DNA of 64,000 bases from Candidatus Gastranaerophilales bacterium (GTDB lineage: Bacteria > Cyanobacteriota > Vampirovibrionia > Gastranaerophilales > Gastranaerophilaceae), in contig CAAGHI010000077.1 of the NCBI GenBank assembly GCA_900769645.1, positions 1 through 64,000 on the forward strand. Direction: 5' to 3'. Both the position numbers and the translations under genes were made by a program. Positions 46,409 through 54,106 of the stretch are shown here, piece by piece (within the stretch, counting starts at the first letter, position 1; each line of letters starts with the position of its first letter). The notes beneath the pieces are model-generated. The model was not told the origin of the DNA and searched no databases. It was given only the letters and a program-made list of their open reading frames with translations.

Positions 46409-47098
46409 ATGATTAAAAAATGTTGGCTTTTGGTTTTATTACTTATTTTATTTATTGGAGTTAGGGCTGATGCAATAACTCTAAAATTCAATGGATTTAT
46501 CGCTGATGAAGCAGATTTGCTTTCTCCACAAGTGGAAAACGACTTGAATATGACACTTTGGGACTTGCAAAAAAAATGTGGTGCCGATTTGGTTGTAGTA
46601 ACACTTCCGGATTTGGGCGGAAAATCTGTTGAAGAAGTTGCACTTGATATTGGACGTTCATACAAACTTGGCGCAAAAGGCAAGAATAACGGTGTTGTTT
46701 TCTTAACCGCACCGGCTGAACGAAGAATGCGAATTGAACTTGGTACAGGGATAGAAGGAATTCTTAATTCTGCAAAAAGCATTCAAAACGATGACATTCT
46801 TCCATATTACAGAAAAGGAGATTATCAAAGCGGAATTCGTCGTGGGACTTATCTTTTGGCAGACGCAGTTGCCCAAGCGGAAGGTGTTCAAATTACCAAA
46901 CAGGGGAATTGTCCTGATAGAACAACCAGTTCAAGTAGCAACAGTAACAAGGGAGATTATCCTTGGTGGTTATATCCGATCGCAATTTTATTAGCAATTG
47001 CATCTCCAAACAGAGGTAGACGATTTAACAGTGGTAGTTTTGGCGGCTTCGGTGGCGGAGGCGGCTTTGGCGGTTGTGGCTGCTCCGGAAGTTGGTAA
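46409..47098 (+). CDS. TPM-domain protein (YgcG/Psb32 family)
   Basis: 229 residues. A signal peptide (MIKKCWLLVLLLILFIGVRA) is followed by the TPM domain (FNGFIADEADLLSPQVENDLNMTL, DLVVVTLPDL, RSYKLGAKGKNNGVVFLTAPAERRMRIELGTGIEG), a membrane helix (WWLYPIAILLAIASP, about 190) and the family's Gly-rich tail FGGFGGGGGFGGCGCSGSW. Cyanobacterial and plastid relatives (Psb32) aid photosystem II repair; in non-photosynthetic bacteria the role is unclear. I start at ATG 46409; the frame is open through the tRNA upstream but that is not coding. Confidence 0.88.
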   Translation: MIKKCWLLVLLLILFIGVRADAITLKFNGFIADEADLLSPQVENDLNMTLWDLQKKCGADLVVVTLPDLGGKSVEEVALDIGRSYKLGAKGKNNGVVFLTAPAERRMRIELGTGIEGILNSAKSIQNDDILPYYRKGDYQSGIRRGTYLLADAVAQAEGVQITKQGNCPDRTTSSSSNSNKGDYPWWLYPIAILLAIASPNRGRRFNSGSFGGFGGGGGFGGCGCSGSW

Positions 47099-47145
47099 AG
47101 TCAGCTTGTTTAAACCAAAGTACAAAAATATTTAGTAGGTGGAAT

Positions 47146-47847
47146 ATGAAAAATTTAGATAAATTAATAGAAAGTTTAAAAGAAGAATTAGGCGACAACT
47201 TAGCATCAGTAATTGCTTTCGGCTCACAGGCAAATGTTGATGATGCAAAAAACAACCTAAACTTAATGATTATAACTAACACATTAAATGCAGAGGATTT
47301 GTATGCAATTTCAAAACCTATTCGAAAATGGGTTAAGGCTAAAAACCCGATTCCTGTAGTTATGAACAGAGAAGAGTGGTATTCATCTTTCGACGTTTAT
47401 TCAATCGAATACGCAGATATCAAAGAAAATTACAGACTTATTTATGGCGAAGATCTTGTGCCATCGATATATATCAACAAGCACTTCTTGCGCCTTCAAT
47501 GCGAATCTGAAACAAAAAGCTTGTTGTTGAAATACAAAAACAATTTTCTAATGAACATAAATTCTGATAGAGAAATGAAAAAAGTTTTGTCAAACGTAAT
47601 CAAGACATTGCTTGTGATTTTCAGATCAGTGTTAAGACTTCATAATTGCGCTGTTCCTTATCGTGCAATAGATATTATCGAATTTGTTTCAAATTATTTG
47701 TCATTCAACAAAATCGTTATGTTGAAATTGGCAAAAGTAAAATACGAAGGCGACGATTACACTAAAAAAGAGCTTTTGTATATTGAAGCAGAACTTGTGA
47801 AAGATATTCAAAACATCTTGAAACAAATTGATGCTATGAATTTTTAA
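47146..47847 (+). CDS. Putative nucleotidyltransferase-fold protein
   Basis: 233 residues. The first 60 residues resemble a minimal nucleotidyltransferase fold: LGDNLASVIAFGSQANVDDAKNNLNLMIITN, where the usual GSxARGxxxxxSDxDLxV is degenerate (GSQAN...NLNLMI), so the metal-binding Asp residues appear lost. The rest is helical. It may be a non-catalytic relative. taggtgg lies just upstream of the ATG. It follows the TPM gene by 47 nt and may be co-transcribed. Confidence 0.6.
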   Translation: MKNLDKLIESLKEELGDNLASVIAFGSQANVDDAKNNLNLMIITNTLNAEDLYAISKPIRKWVKAKNPIPVVMNREEWYSSFDVYSIEYADIKENYRLIYGEDLVPSIYINKHFLRLQCESETKSLLLKYKNNFLMNINSDREMKKVLSNVIKTLLVIFRSVLRLHNCAVPYRAIDIIEFVSNYLSFNKIVMLKLAKVKYEGDDYTKKELLYIEAELVKDIQNILKQIDAMNF

Positions 47848-47866
47848 GTTTTTATGGTAGAGTAAA

Positions 47867-47944
47867 GTTGTCGGAAGCGATATCTCTTACGGAGAGTGGG
47901 GGTTAAACTCATATCACTGAGAGGGGTAGCGCACCGTCGACAAC
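47867..47944 (+). ncRNA. Candidate structured RNA (cloverleaf-like), unassigned
   Basis: A 7-bp closing stem (gttgtcg/cgacaac) encloses three short hairpins: ctct-tacg-gagag, ctca-tatcac-tgag and ggt-agcgc-acc. The layout is tRNA-like but lacks tRNA invariants. It shares gtagcgcacc with the D arm of tRNA-Val 17 nt downstream. It could be a small RNA, a riboswitch-like leader or a degenerate tRNA. I could not match it to a known family. Confidence 0.35.
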
Positions 47945-47960
47945 ACAAATAAAGTTTTTA

Positions 47961-48036
47961 GGGCGATTAGCGCAGTTGGTAGCGCACCACATTGACGTTG
48001 TGGGGGTCACGTGTTCGAGTCACGTATCGCCCACCA
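47961..48036 (+). tRNA. tRNA-Val (anticodon GAC), CCA encoded
   Basis: Acceptor stem gggcgat/atcgccc, D arm gcgcagttggtagcgc, anticodon arm ccaca-ttGACgt-tgtgg, T arm acgtg-ttcgagt-cacgt, discriminator A and an encoded CCA (48034-48036), unlike the tRNA-Cys in this window. Confidence 0.92.
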
Positions 48037-48056
48037 TAAAAATTAAGGATTGGATT

Positions 48057-48401
48057 ATGCAAAAAGTTACCGTCACAGAATTGGAAACAAATATGGATTT
48101 TCAGGCAGAAATAGATATGTTGCCTGATGCGACTCAAAATTATTCATCTGTTTATATTGACGATCAAGAAGTGAAAAGATCTGGTGTTCGCCAAATGAGC
48201 GGTACTATTAAAATTAAACCAAATAATCCGAGTGACGAAGTTACAAGTTTTCTTGGCAAGTGGAACGTTTCTAAAAAGCGCATCGATTTAATGTTAGAAA
48301 CCGGCGATAGCGTTTATCTTTTGAAACACTGTTCCGTTCGCAAATTTGACACGTCTAAAAAAGTTTTCTACATTTTTTATAACTCATATAAACAGGCATA
48401 G
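48057..48401 (+). CDS. Hypothetical protein (114 aa)
   Basis: 114 residues, soluble, mixed alpha/beta composition (SSVYIDDQEVKRSGVRQMSGTIKIKP), no signal or membrane segment; no family recognised. aagga lies 7 nt before ATG 48057. It follows tRNA-Val by 20 nt and may be read from the same transcript. Confidence 0.6.
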   Translation: MQKVTVTELETNMDFQAEIDMLPDATQNYSSVYIDDQEVKRSGVRQMSGTIKIKPNNPSDEVTSFLGKWNVSKKRIDLMLETGDSVYLLKHCSVRKFDTSKKVFYIFYNSYKQA

Positions 48402-48423
48402 ACCCTCTGCCCAACTTTTAAGA

Positions 48424-49175
48424 TTATTTTAATAGTTTTTCTGCAGAACAACCAAAGCCTAGATTATCCCCCTCACAAGTTCCGTCTCCAATTGTGCAAG
48501 GCATCCAATCACAGTCGGCTGCTCCCCAGTTTTGTAAATAACCTTTAGCCGGTTTCACCATATAGGTTTCTCTATTAAATAATGCATAAAATACATCTTT
48601 TCCTCTAGTATTTGGTTTTAAATAACCATTTATATCAAAATATAGAGGAGAAACCTTTCCACCGTAATCAATACAAAATAACGTTCCGCTTGTAAGAATC
48701 ATACATACACCTCCACCGCCCAAATCAGTTGGATCGGAATAAGCATAACTACCATCTTTACTGTATATTTTCGTATTTTCTCTCCAACAACCTTGCTCAA
48801 TCCCTTTATTTGCGTCACAAACTTTGTCTACTTTAAGATATTTTGCAAAAGCCTTTCCGACTTTTTGTTCTGTTGACAAATCTTCGTTATTTTGTGACAT
48901 CAAAAGTGCGGCATTTGCTACGTCTGAATAAGCCTTTTTCCACGCAGTAGTGAGTTGCTTTTCTTTGTAATTTGCAATTACAGAAGGTAAGGTTAGGGCC
49001 GCGACAACACCGATAATCCCGAGGGTGATAAGGACTTCAGCGAGAGTAAAAGCGACGCGTTTAGCAGCTAGGTGGCTAGGAAACCAAGCTGCTAAATTAG
49101 TTTCGCGTACTATATCACAAACCCCGTGACGCTTGCCCCCCCCCCGAAGGCACTTTTTATATCAAATTCACTCAT
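48424..49175 (-). CDS. Prepilin-like protein with out-of-frame G10 tract (locus 3)
   Basis: A pseudopilin: KRVAFTLAEVLITLGIIGVV, then a globular domain with DINGYLKPNTRGKDVF, ending CSAEKLLK, closely related to locus 2. The only ATG with a ribosome binding site (ggaaggaat) is 49175, encoding MSEFDIKSAF then ten G; as sequenced it stops after 21 residues. With eleven G the frame continues through GGGGKRHGVCDIVRETNLAA into the signal (Phe of the cleavage site at residue 43; 250 residues in all). In the pilin frame as sequenced, the first start codon is a TTG after the signal peptide, so no pilin can be made at length 10. Confidence 0.85.
49136..49145 (-). repeat. G10 homopolymer tract in a prepilin leader
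   Basis: Ten C on the + strand, ten codons after the leftward ATG at 49175. The prepilin has no other credible start, so the tract length decides whether it is made. Confidence 0.92.
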
Positions 49176-49199
49176 AGTTAATTCCTTCCGTACTTTTCC

Positions 49200-50438
49200 T
49201 TAAACACTTGCTACATACAAAACAACATCTTCGTCAGTCGTCAATTCTGTCGTTGCAATAAGGATTTTCGTATTGTCTAATTTCAAACCTCCCAAAATTC
49301 CGTTTGCCTTTAATTTTGCAAGGAATTTGTCAGAACTCGAAACTTCAATAACAAATTCGTTATAGAAATTTTTATTAAGCGTCTTAATTCCTTTTTCAGC
49401 AAGCTTTTCAGATAACTTATGAGCCATTTTTGCTGACAAATAGCTTGCTTGACGGAAACCTTTTTCACCCATTACGGTCAAATACAAAGTTGCGCAAAGC
49501 CCTATCAAAGCTTGGTTTGAACAAATATTACTTGTAGCTTTTTCTCGCTTAATATGTTGTTCACGAGTCTGAATTGTCAAGCAGTAAGCAGGATTTCCGT
49601 CCGCATCAACCGTTCTGCCGGCAAGACGTCCTGGAATTTGTCGCATAAATTTTTCTCTACAAGCAATAAATCCGGCGTGCGGTCCACCAAATTCCATTGG
49701 AATTCCAAGAGTCTGAATATCTCCGACAACAATGTCTGCACATTCAGGCGGATTTAAAATTCCCAATGATGAAATATCCACGCAAACTACCAACAAACAT
49801 TCCGGTTTTTGAATTCCAGAAATTTCACCGTAAAAATCAGGATTTTGAACCAAAACGCAGGCATAATCTGCAGTATTTTCAGGCATTTTGTCAAAAAGCT
49901 CAAGCTCAATTTCGTTAGCCCAGCAATATGTTTTAATTACATCAATATACTCTGGATTTAGCTTTTCAGACACAAGAACTTTATTTTTCTTAGAAATTCT
50001 AACAGCCATCAACAAGCTCTCAGCGCAAGCTGTTGCAGCATCATACATTGTTGCGTTAGAAATATCCATGCCTGTAATTCTGCAAATCATTGTTTGGAAT
50101 TCGTACATAACTTGAAGCGTACCTTGCGAAATTTCAGGCTGATACGGCGTATAAGCAGTCAAAAACTCAAAGCGATTAGCAACTTGTGAAATACAAGCCG
50201 GCACAAACTTGTTATAAGTTCCTGCACCCAAAAACGAAATGTAGTCAGTGTTGTTCTTTTTGGCAAGAGATTTTACGGCACGCTGAGTTTCGGCTTCACT
50301 CAAAGCTTTGTCCAAATCCAACTCACTCATTCTGGCTTTTTCAGGGATTTGTTTAAACAAGTCCTCAATACTTGCCACGCCAATACTTTCCAGCATTTCT
50401 TGTTTTACTTCATCGTTATGTACTAAAAAATTTTTCAT
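49200..50438 (-). CDS. gcvPA: Glycine dehydrogenase (decarboxylating) subunit 1
   Basis: 412 residues. N-terminal half of the glycine cleavage P-protein in its two-subunit form: FLGAGTYNKFVPACISQVANRFEFLTAYTPYQPEISQGTLQVMYEFQTMICRITGMD-type region and the central FGGPHAGFIACREKFMRQIPGRL. It is the third gene of gcvT-gcvH-gcvPA with 6 nt between gcvH and gcvPA. Subunit 2 (gcvPB, which binds pyridoxal phosphate) normally follows but is absent; a prepilin start lies 25 nt after the stop. The protein is slightly shorter than usual at its C-terminus. Confidence 0.94.
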   Translation of the reverse strand: MKNFLVHNDEVKQEMLESIGVASIEDLFKQIPEKARMSELDLDKALSEAETQRAVKSLAKKNNTDYISFLGAGTYNKFVPACISQVANRFEFLTAYTPYQPEISQGTLQVMYEFQTMICRITGMDISNATMYDAATACAESLLMAVRISKKNKVLVSEKLNPEYIDVIKTYCWANEIELELFDKMPENTADYACVLVQNPDFYGEISGIQKPECLLVVCVDISSLGILNPPECADIVVGDIQTLGIPMEFGGPHAGFIACREKFMRQIPGRLAGRTVDADGNPAYCLTIQTREQHIKREKATSNICSNQALIGLCATLYLTVMGEKGFRQASYLSAKMAHKLSEKLAEKGIKTLNKNFYNEFVIEVSSSDKFLAKLKANGILGGLKLDNTKILIATTELTTDEDVVLYVASV

Positions 50439-50444
50439 GTTTTA

Positions 50445-50831
50445 TTATTCCAATTCTTCTTTGTAATCTTCGTATTCCAAAAGGTCTTTTTCTTCTGCCG
50501 CAACATCTCCAGTTGCCTCAACTTTAACCAACCAACCTTTTTCATAGCTGTCTTCGTTTAAGATTTCAGGAGAATCAACTGCTTCTTCGTTAATTTCCAA
50601 AACTTTTCCACTAATCGGCATATAGATTTCTGATGCTGCTTTAACAGATTCGATTGTTGCAAAAGTTTCGCCTTTTTTAAATTCCGCATCAACTTCCGGC
50701 AATTCAAGAAAAACAATATCTCCCAACTGTTCAACCGCATAATCAGTCAAACCGATAGTGAAAGTGTTATCTCCATTATCCAACAAGAATTCGTGAGATT
50801 TTGAACATAGAATTTTTTCTGTAATACTCAT
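50445..50831 (-). CDS. gcvH: Glycine cleavage system H protein
   Basis: 128 residues. The lipoyl carrier of the glycine cleavage complex. The lipoylated Lys is in FATIESVKAASEIYMPISGKV (about residue 64). The surrounding GLTDYAVEQLGDIVFLELPEV and SYEKGWLVKVE are typical. aaaggag lies 7 nt before the ATG. Confidence 0.96.
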   Translation of the reverse strand: MSITEKILCSKSHEFLLDNGDNTFTIGLTDYAVEQLGDIVFLELPEVDAEFKKGETFATIESVKAASEIYMPISGKVLEINEEAVDSPEILNEDSYEKGWLVKVEATGDVAAEEKDLLEYEDYKEELE

Positions 50832-50856
50832 TAATTTCTCCTTTAAGTTTTATATA

Positions 50857-51960
50857 TTATAATTTTATCTTATTTCTTTTTGTAATAAAAGGTCTTTTTA
50901 CAACTTCTGCATCGTGTAATTTTTCTCTTATCATAACCTGAACAGTGCTGCCTGTGCAAATATCTTTATCATTTTTTACATAAGCAAGTGCAATATTTGC
51001 CCCCAAAACAGGAGAAGGCGCGCCACTTGTTACAACGCCGACTTTTTCTCCGTCTTTGTAAACTTCATATTCGTGCCTTGCAATAGATTTATCAAGCATT
51101 TTCAATCCGACAATTTTCTTTTCCACACCGTTTTTAATCTGATTCATTATAACTTCTTTTCCATTATAATCAGCTTCTTTGTCTTTTGGAACAGACCAGC
51201 TCAACCCAGCCTCAATCGGAGTGGTGTTTTCGTCTAAATCGTTGCCGTACAAATGAAGTGCAGCTTCCAATCTCAACGTATCACGAGCACCTAACCCGAT
51301 TGGTTTTATACCAAATTCTGCACCTTCTTCCAAAATTTTATCCCACAAAAATTCTGAATATTTATTTTCAACAAGAATTTCATAACCGTCCTCGCCTGTA
51401 TACCCCGTACGAGAAGCCAAGACCTTTATCCCCGCAATCTTTGCAGGTTTTATTGTGAAAGAGTCTTGTTGAGTTGTCAACCCCATTTTGCGCAGCAATT
51501 TATCAGCAAGAGGTCCTTGAACAGCCAACAAAGAATAATTATGAGATTGGTTATCAATTTTAACGTCAAAGTCTTTGCTGTTGCGAACAAGCCAGTTCAA
51601 ATCCTCGTCAATTCTTGATGCGTTGCAGATTACAAGATATTCAAGAATTCCGAGTTTATAAATAATCAAATCGTCAATTAGACCGCCTTTTTTGTTCGGC
51701 AATTGGCAATAGACAGCTTTTTCATAGTCAAGTTTAGAGATATCTTGTGGCACAACAGAATTCAAAAACTCCATCGCATCTTTACCGGACACAAAAACTT
51801 CTCCCATGTGCGAAACATCAAAAAGTCCGGCTTTTTCTCGAACCGTTTTATGCTCCTCAATGATTGATGAATACTGCACAGGCATACTCCAGCCGGCAAA
51901 ATCAACCATCTTCGCACCAAGTTTAACGTGTTTGTCGTGTAAAAAAGTTTGTTTAGTCAT
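50857..51960 (-). CDS. gcvT: Aminomethyltransferase (glycine cleavage T protein)
   Basis: 367 residues. Transfers the aminomethyl carbon from H protein to tetrahydrofolate. Landmarks: MVDFAGWSMPVQYSSI, REKAGLFDVSHMGE, LLAVQGPLA, RTGYTGEDGYEI, GLGARDTLRLEAALHLYGNDLDE and TSGAPSPVLGANIALAYV. ATG 51960 follows aaggggga and gives the normal N-terminus; an upstream in-frame ATG is not used. First gene of the gcv operon. Confidence 0.96.
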   Translation of the reverse strand: MTKQTFLHDKHVKLGAKMVDFAGWSMPVQYSSIIEEHKTVREKAGLFDVSHMGEVFVSGKDAMEFLNSVVPQDISKLDYEKAVYCQLPNKKGGLIDDLIIYKLGILEYLVICNASRIDEDLNWLVRNSKDFDVKIDNQSHNYSLLAVQGPLADKLLRKMGLTTQQDSFTIKPAKIAGIKVLASRTGYTGEDGYEILVENKYSEFLWDKILEEGAEFGIKPIGLGARDTLRLEAALHLYGNDLDENTTPIEAGLSWSVPKDKEADYNGKEVIMNQIKNGVEKKIVGLKMLDKSIARHEYEVYKDGEKVGVVTSGAPSPVLGANIALAYVKNDKDICTGSTVQVMIREKLHDAEVVKRPFITKRNKIKL

Positions 51961-51984
51961 AAAAATATCCCCCTTCTGCATTTT

Positions 51985-52013
51985 ATTGTCTACATAAAGA
52001 GGGATATTGTCAA
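51985..52013 (-). promoter_or_regulatory. Promoter of the gcv operon
   Basis: Leftward TTGACA (52013-52008), a 17-base spacer and GACAAT (51990-51985). The leader is too short for a glycine riboswitch. Confidence 0.55.
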
Positions 52014-52036
52014 TGATTTATTGAGAATTATAACTT

Positions 52037-52807
52037 CTATAACTTGAATGGATAATCATCAGGGATTTTCCAACCATCTTCTGCAATTAAAGCACCACAT
52101 GCTATAACATTTTTCTCTGGATTTTTACAAGCTGCCAAACGCTGCTCATGAGTTTCTCTTTGAGAATATGTAACAACTCCAGTATCTACATTAATAGACC
52201 AATTTGTCAAACCAATATCTAGCTTGGCTCCATTGGCCAAAGGCATAGCATACATAAATATATCTCTACCCTCGATATTTGGCCCTTTGGGGCCATTTAA
52301 ATCTACATACATACAAATTGCACCATTAATTTTTTCACCTTTACTATTATTAGCTGACATAGGGGCAAAAACGACTAATACAGAGCCATTATTCATAATT
52401 GCTCTTGTTCCAGTCTTATCCAATGTATTAAAAACGGTAGTGCCATCTTTCTTATAAATTGGTGTTGTATAGCCTAAATCTCTGAGAGAATATTTTCCTT
52501 TTTTAATTAATTTTAGATTGGGAAACAAATATGTTTCAAAAAAAGACATATCAACTTTTCCAAACGGAATTTCCCAAGTTGACATATCACCATGTTCTAC
52601 CTGTGCCATCTCAAAAGCATTTTGAATTATATTATAATTTTGCTCAAATCTTGTTGCTATTTCTTTTTTTCTATAACTATTCACTAACAATGGAATTGTT
52701 ATAGCCGCAACAACACCAATAATTCCAAGTGTTATTAAAACTTCAGCCAAAGTAAATGCCTGACGCTTACTCTCCCCCAAAGAAGCTTTTTTCGAATCTT
52801 TTTGCAT
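52037..52807 (-). CDS. Prepilin-like protein without tract (locus 4)
   Basis: 256 residues. Class III signal MQKDSKKASLGESKRQAFTL followed by AEVLITLGIIGVVAAITIP gives a conventional 17-residue leader. The globular domain has DLNGPKGPNIEGRDIF and ends CGALIAEDGWKIPDDYPFKL, close to locus 6. ATG 52807 has gaggg 5 nt upstream; another ATG four codons earlier lacks a site. There is no homopolymer, which makes it a natural control for the tract-bearing relatives. Confidence 0.9.
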   Translation of the reverse strand: MQKDSKKASLGESKRQAFTLAEVLITLGIIGVVAAITIPLLVNSYRKKEIATRFEQNYNIIQNAFEMAQVEHGDMSTWEIPFGKVDMSFFETYLFPNLKLIKKGKYSLRDLGYTTPIYKKDGTTVFNTLDKTGTRAIMNNGSVLVVFAPMSANNSKGEKINGAICMYVDLNGPKGPNIEGRDIFMYAMPLANGAKLDIGLTNWSINVDTGVVTYSQRETHEQRLAACKNPEKNVIACGALIAEDGWKIPDDYPFKL

Positions 52808-52875
52808 TTTATCCCTCATCTTTTTATAACTATATTATTATAACATATTTTTTAAGTATTCTTCAAGTGTATATT

Positions 52876-52909
52876 AAAAAATGTGTTCATAAAAAATGAA
52901 CACATTTTT
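52876..52909. terminator. Strong bidirectional terminator
   Basis: aaaatgtgttcat and atgaacacatttt form a 13-14-bp stem with A and T runs, between the leftward J-protein gene and prepilin locus 4. Confidence 0.9.
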
Positions 52910-52911
52910 AC

Positions 52912-53967
52912 TTATAACTCTGCTAACTTTTTATAAAGCTCAATTTGTTTGTCTGTAAGGTTTTTCGGGATAACGATTTTTATCTTCGCATTAAGATTTC
53001 CAAATCCGCCACCTTTTTTAGGCAAGCCCAAATCTTTCAACCTCAAAGCTTGTCCAGATGAAGTTTTTGGAGGAATTTTTATTCCTATTTTACCGTGCAA
53101 AGTCTCAATTTCTTTTTTACAGCCAAGAACAGCTTCCGGCGGCGTAATTTCAACTTCTCGAGTCAAATCAGATCCATTTACCTCATAATCTTTGTCCTTA
53201 ATATTTATAACCAAGAACAAGTCGCCTTTTCGACCGTAAGCATCTACTTTCCCTTCGCCTTTTATACGAAGTTTTTGACCTTCCGTAACGTCAGGCGGCA
53301 ATTTTACTTTGATAGACTTTGGCTCAGATTTAAAGCCGGTTCCGCCACATTCTGAGCAATAACCACCGTTACCAGAGCACTTTGTACAACGCTCAATGTT
53401 ATTGAATTTTACATTAATCGGCTTTTTGTCAAACAAATCCTTTATTGTAATATTCAAATTCATTGTGACATCAAGATCTTCCGACTTCGGAGGTTGTTGT
53501 TGAGCACGTCTTCTTGAAGAAGTTCTCTGTCCCATACCTTGTGCACCGCCAAAATCAAAACCACCAAAGTTCATACTTTGAGCGCCTCCACGAGCACCGC
53601 CGCCCATCATATCGCCGAACAACGAGCTAAAGAAGTCTGAAAATCCACCCATATCTTGACCGTTGAAGTTAAAACTTTGATATCCGCCTTGACCACCGCC
53701 AAAACCGAATTGTTCAAACCCTGGAGGAGGTGTATAGCTTTGACCGCCTTGCCAATTTGCACCCAAACTGTCATATCTTTGACGTTTTTGTTTGTCGCCC
53801 AAAACCTCATAGGCTTCGTTAATATCTTTAAATTTGCTTTCCGCTTCTTTTGTTTTATTTACGTCAGGGTGGTATTTACGAGCAAGTTTTCTGTACGCAG
53901 ATTTGATTTCCGCATCAGTTGCATCTCTTTTTACGCCTAACGTTTCATAGTAATCTTTGTATTCCAT
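52912..53967 (-). CDS. DnaJ/CbpA-type J-domain co-chaperone
   Basis: 351 residues. J domain (residues 1-70: YETLGVKRDATDAEIKSAYR, HPD in KYHPDVN), Gly/Phe/Gln-rich linker (75-160), then two C-terminal substrate-binding domains (DVTMNLNITIKDLF, GDLFLVINIKD, VEITPPEAVLGCKKEIETLHG). The zinc region has only two Cys motifs (CTKCSGNG and CSECGGTG) where DnaJ has four, so it binds a single zinc and lies between DnaJ and CbpA in type. It stimulates DnaK. taggag precedes the ATG. No dnaK or grpE is nearby. Confidence 0.9.
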   Translation of the reverse strand: MEYKDYYETLGVKRDATDAEIKSAYRKLARKYHPDVNKTKEAESKFKDINEAYEVLGDKQKRQRYDSLGANWQGGQSYTPPPGFEQFGFGGGQGGYQSFNFNGQDMGGFSDFFSSLFGDMMGGGARGGAQSMNFGGFDFGGAQGMGQRTSSRRRAQQQPPKSEDLDVTMNLNITIKDLFDKKPINVKFNNIERCTKCSGNGGYCSECGGTGFKSEPKSIKVKLPPDVTEGQKLRIKGEGKVDAYGRKGDLFLVINIKDKDYEVNGSDLTREVEITPPEAVLGCKKEIETLHGKIGIKIPPKTSSGQALRLKDLGLPKKGGGFGNLNAKIKIVIPKNLTDKQIELYKKLAEL

Positions 53968-54045
53968 TTTATATTATCTCCTAATCATATAATAATATAA
54001 AAAATCCAAAATCCTCATATAATTAATGATTTTTTAATGAATTGC

Positions 54046-54074
54046 TTGACAAAACCAAAAACATGGTAAATAAT
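54046..54074 (+). promoter_or_regulatory. Possible promoter of prepilin locus 5
   Basis: TTGACA (54046-54051), 17-base spacer, AATAAT (54069-54074). A TATAAT at about 54080 is an alternative -10 with a poor -35. Confidence 0.4.
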
Positions 54075-54106
54075 GGGTTTATAATTAAGAATAGAGAGGA
54101 TTTAAG

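Noticed and set aside
47867..47944. SRP (4.5S) RNA or known riboswitch
   Set aside because: The GGAAG-type SRP apical loop with its partner motif is absent and I could match no riboswitch consensus; kept only as an unassigned RNA.
51961..52036. Glycine riboswitch upstream of gcvT
   Set aside because: The leader between promoter and start is about 25 nt, too short for a riboswitch.
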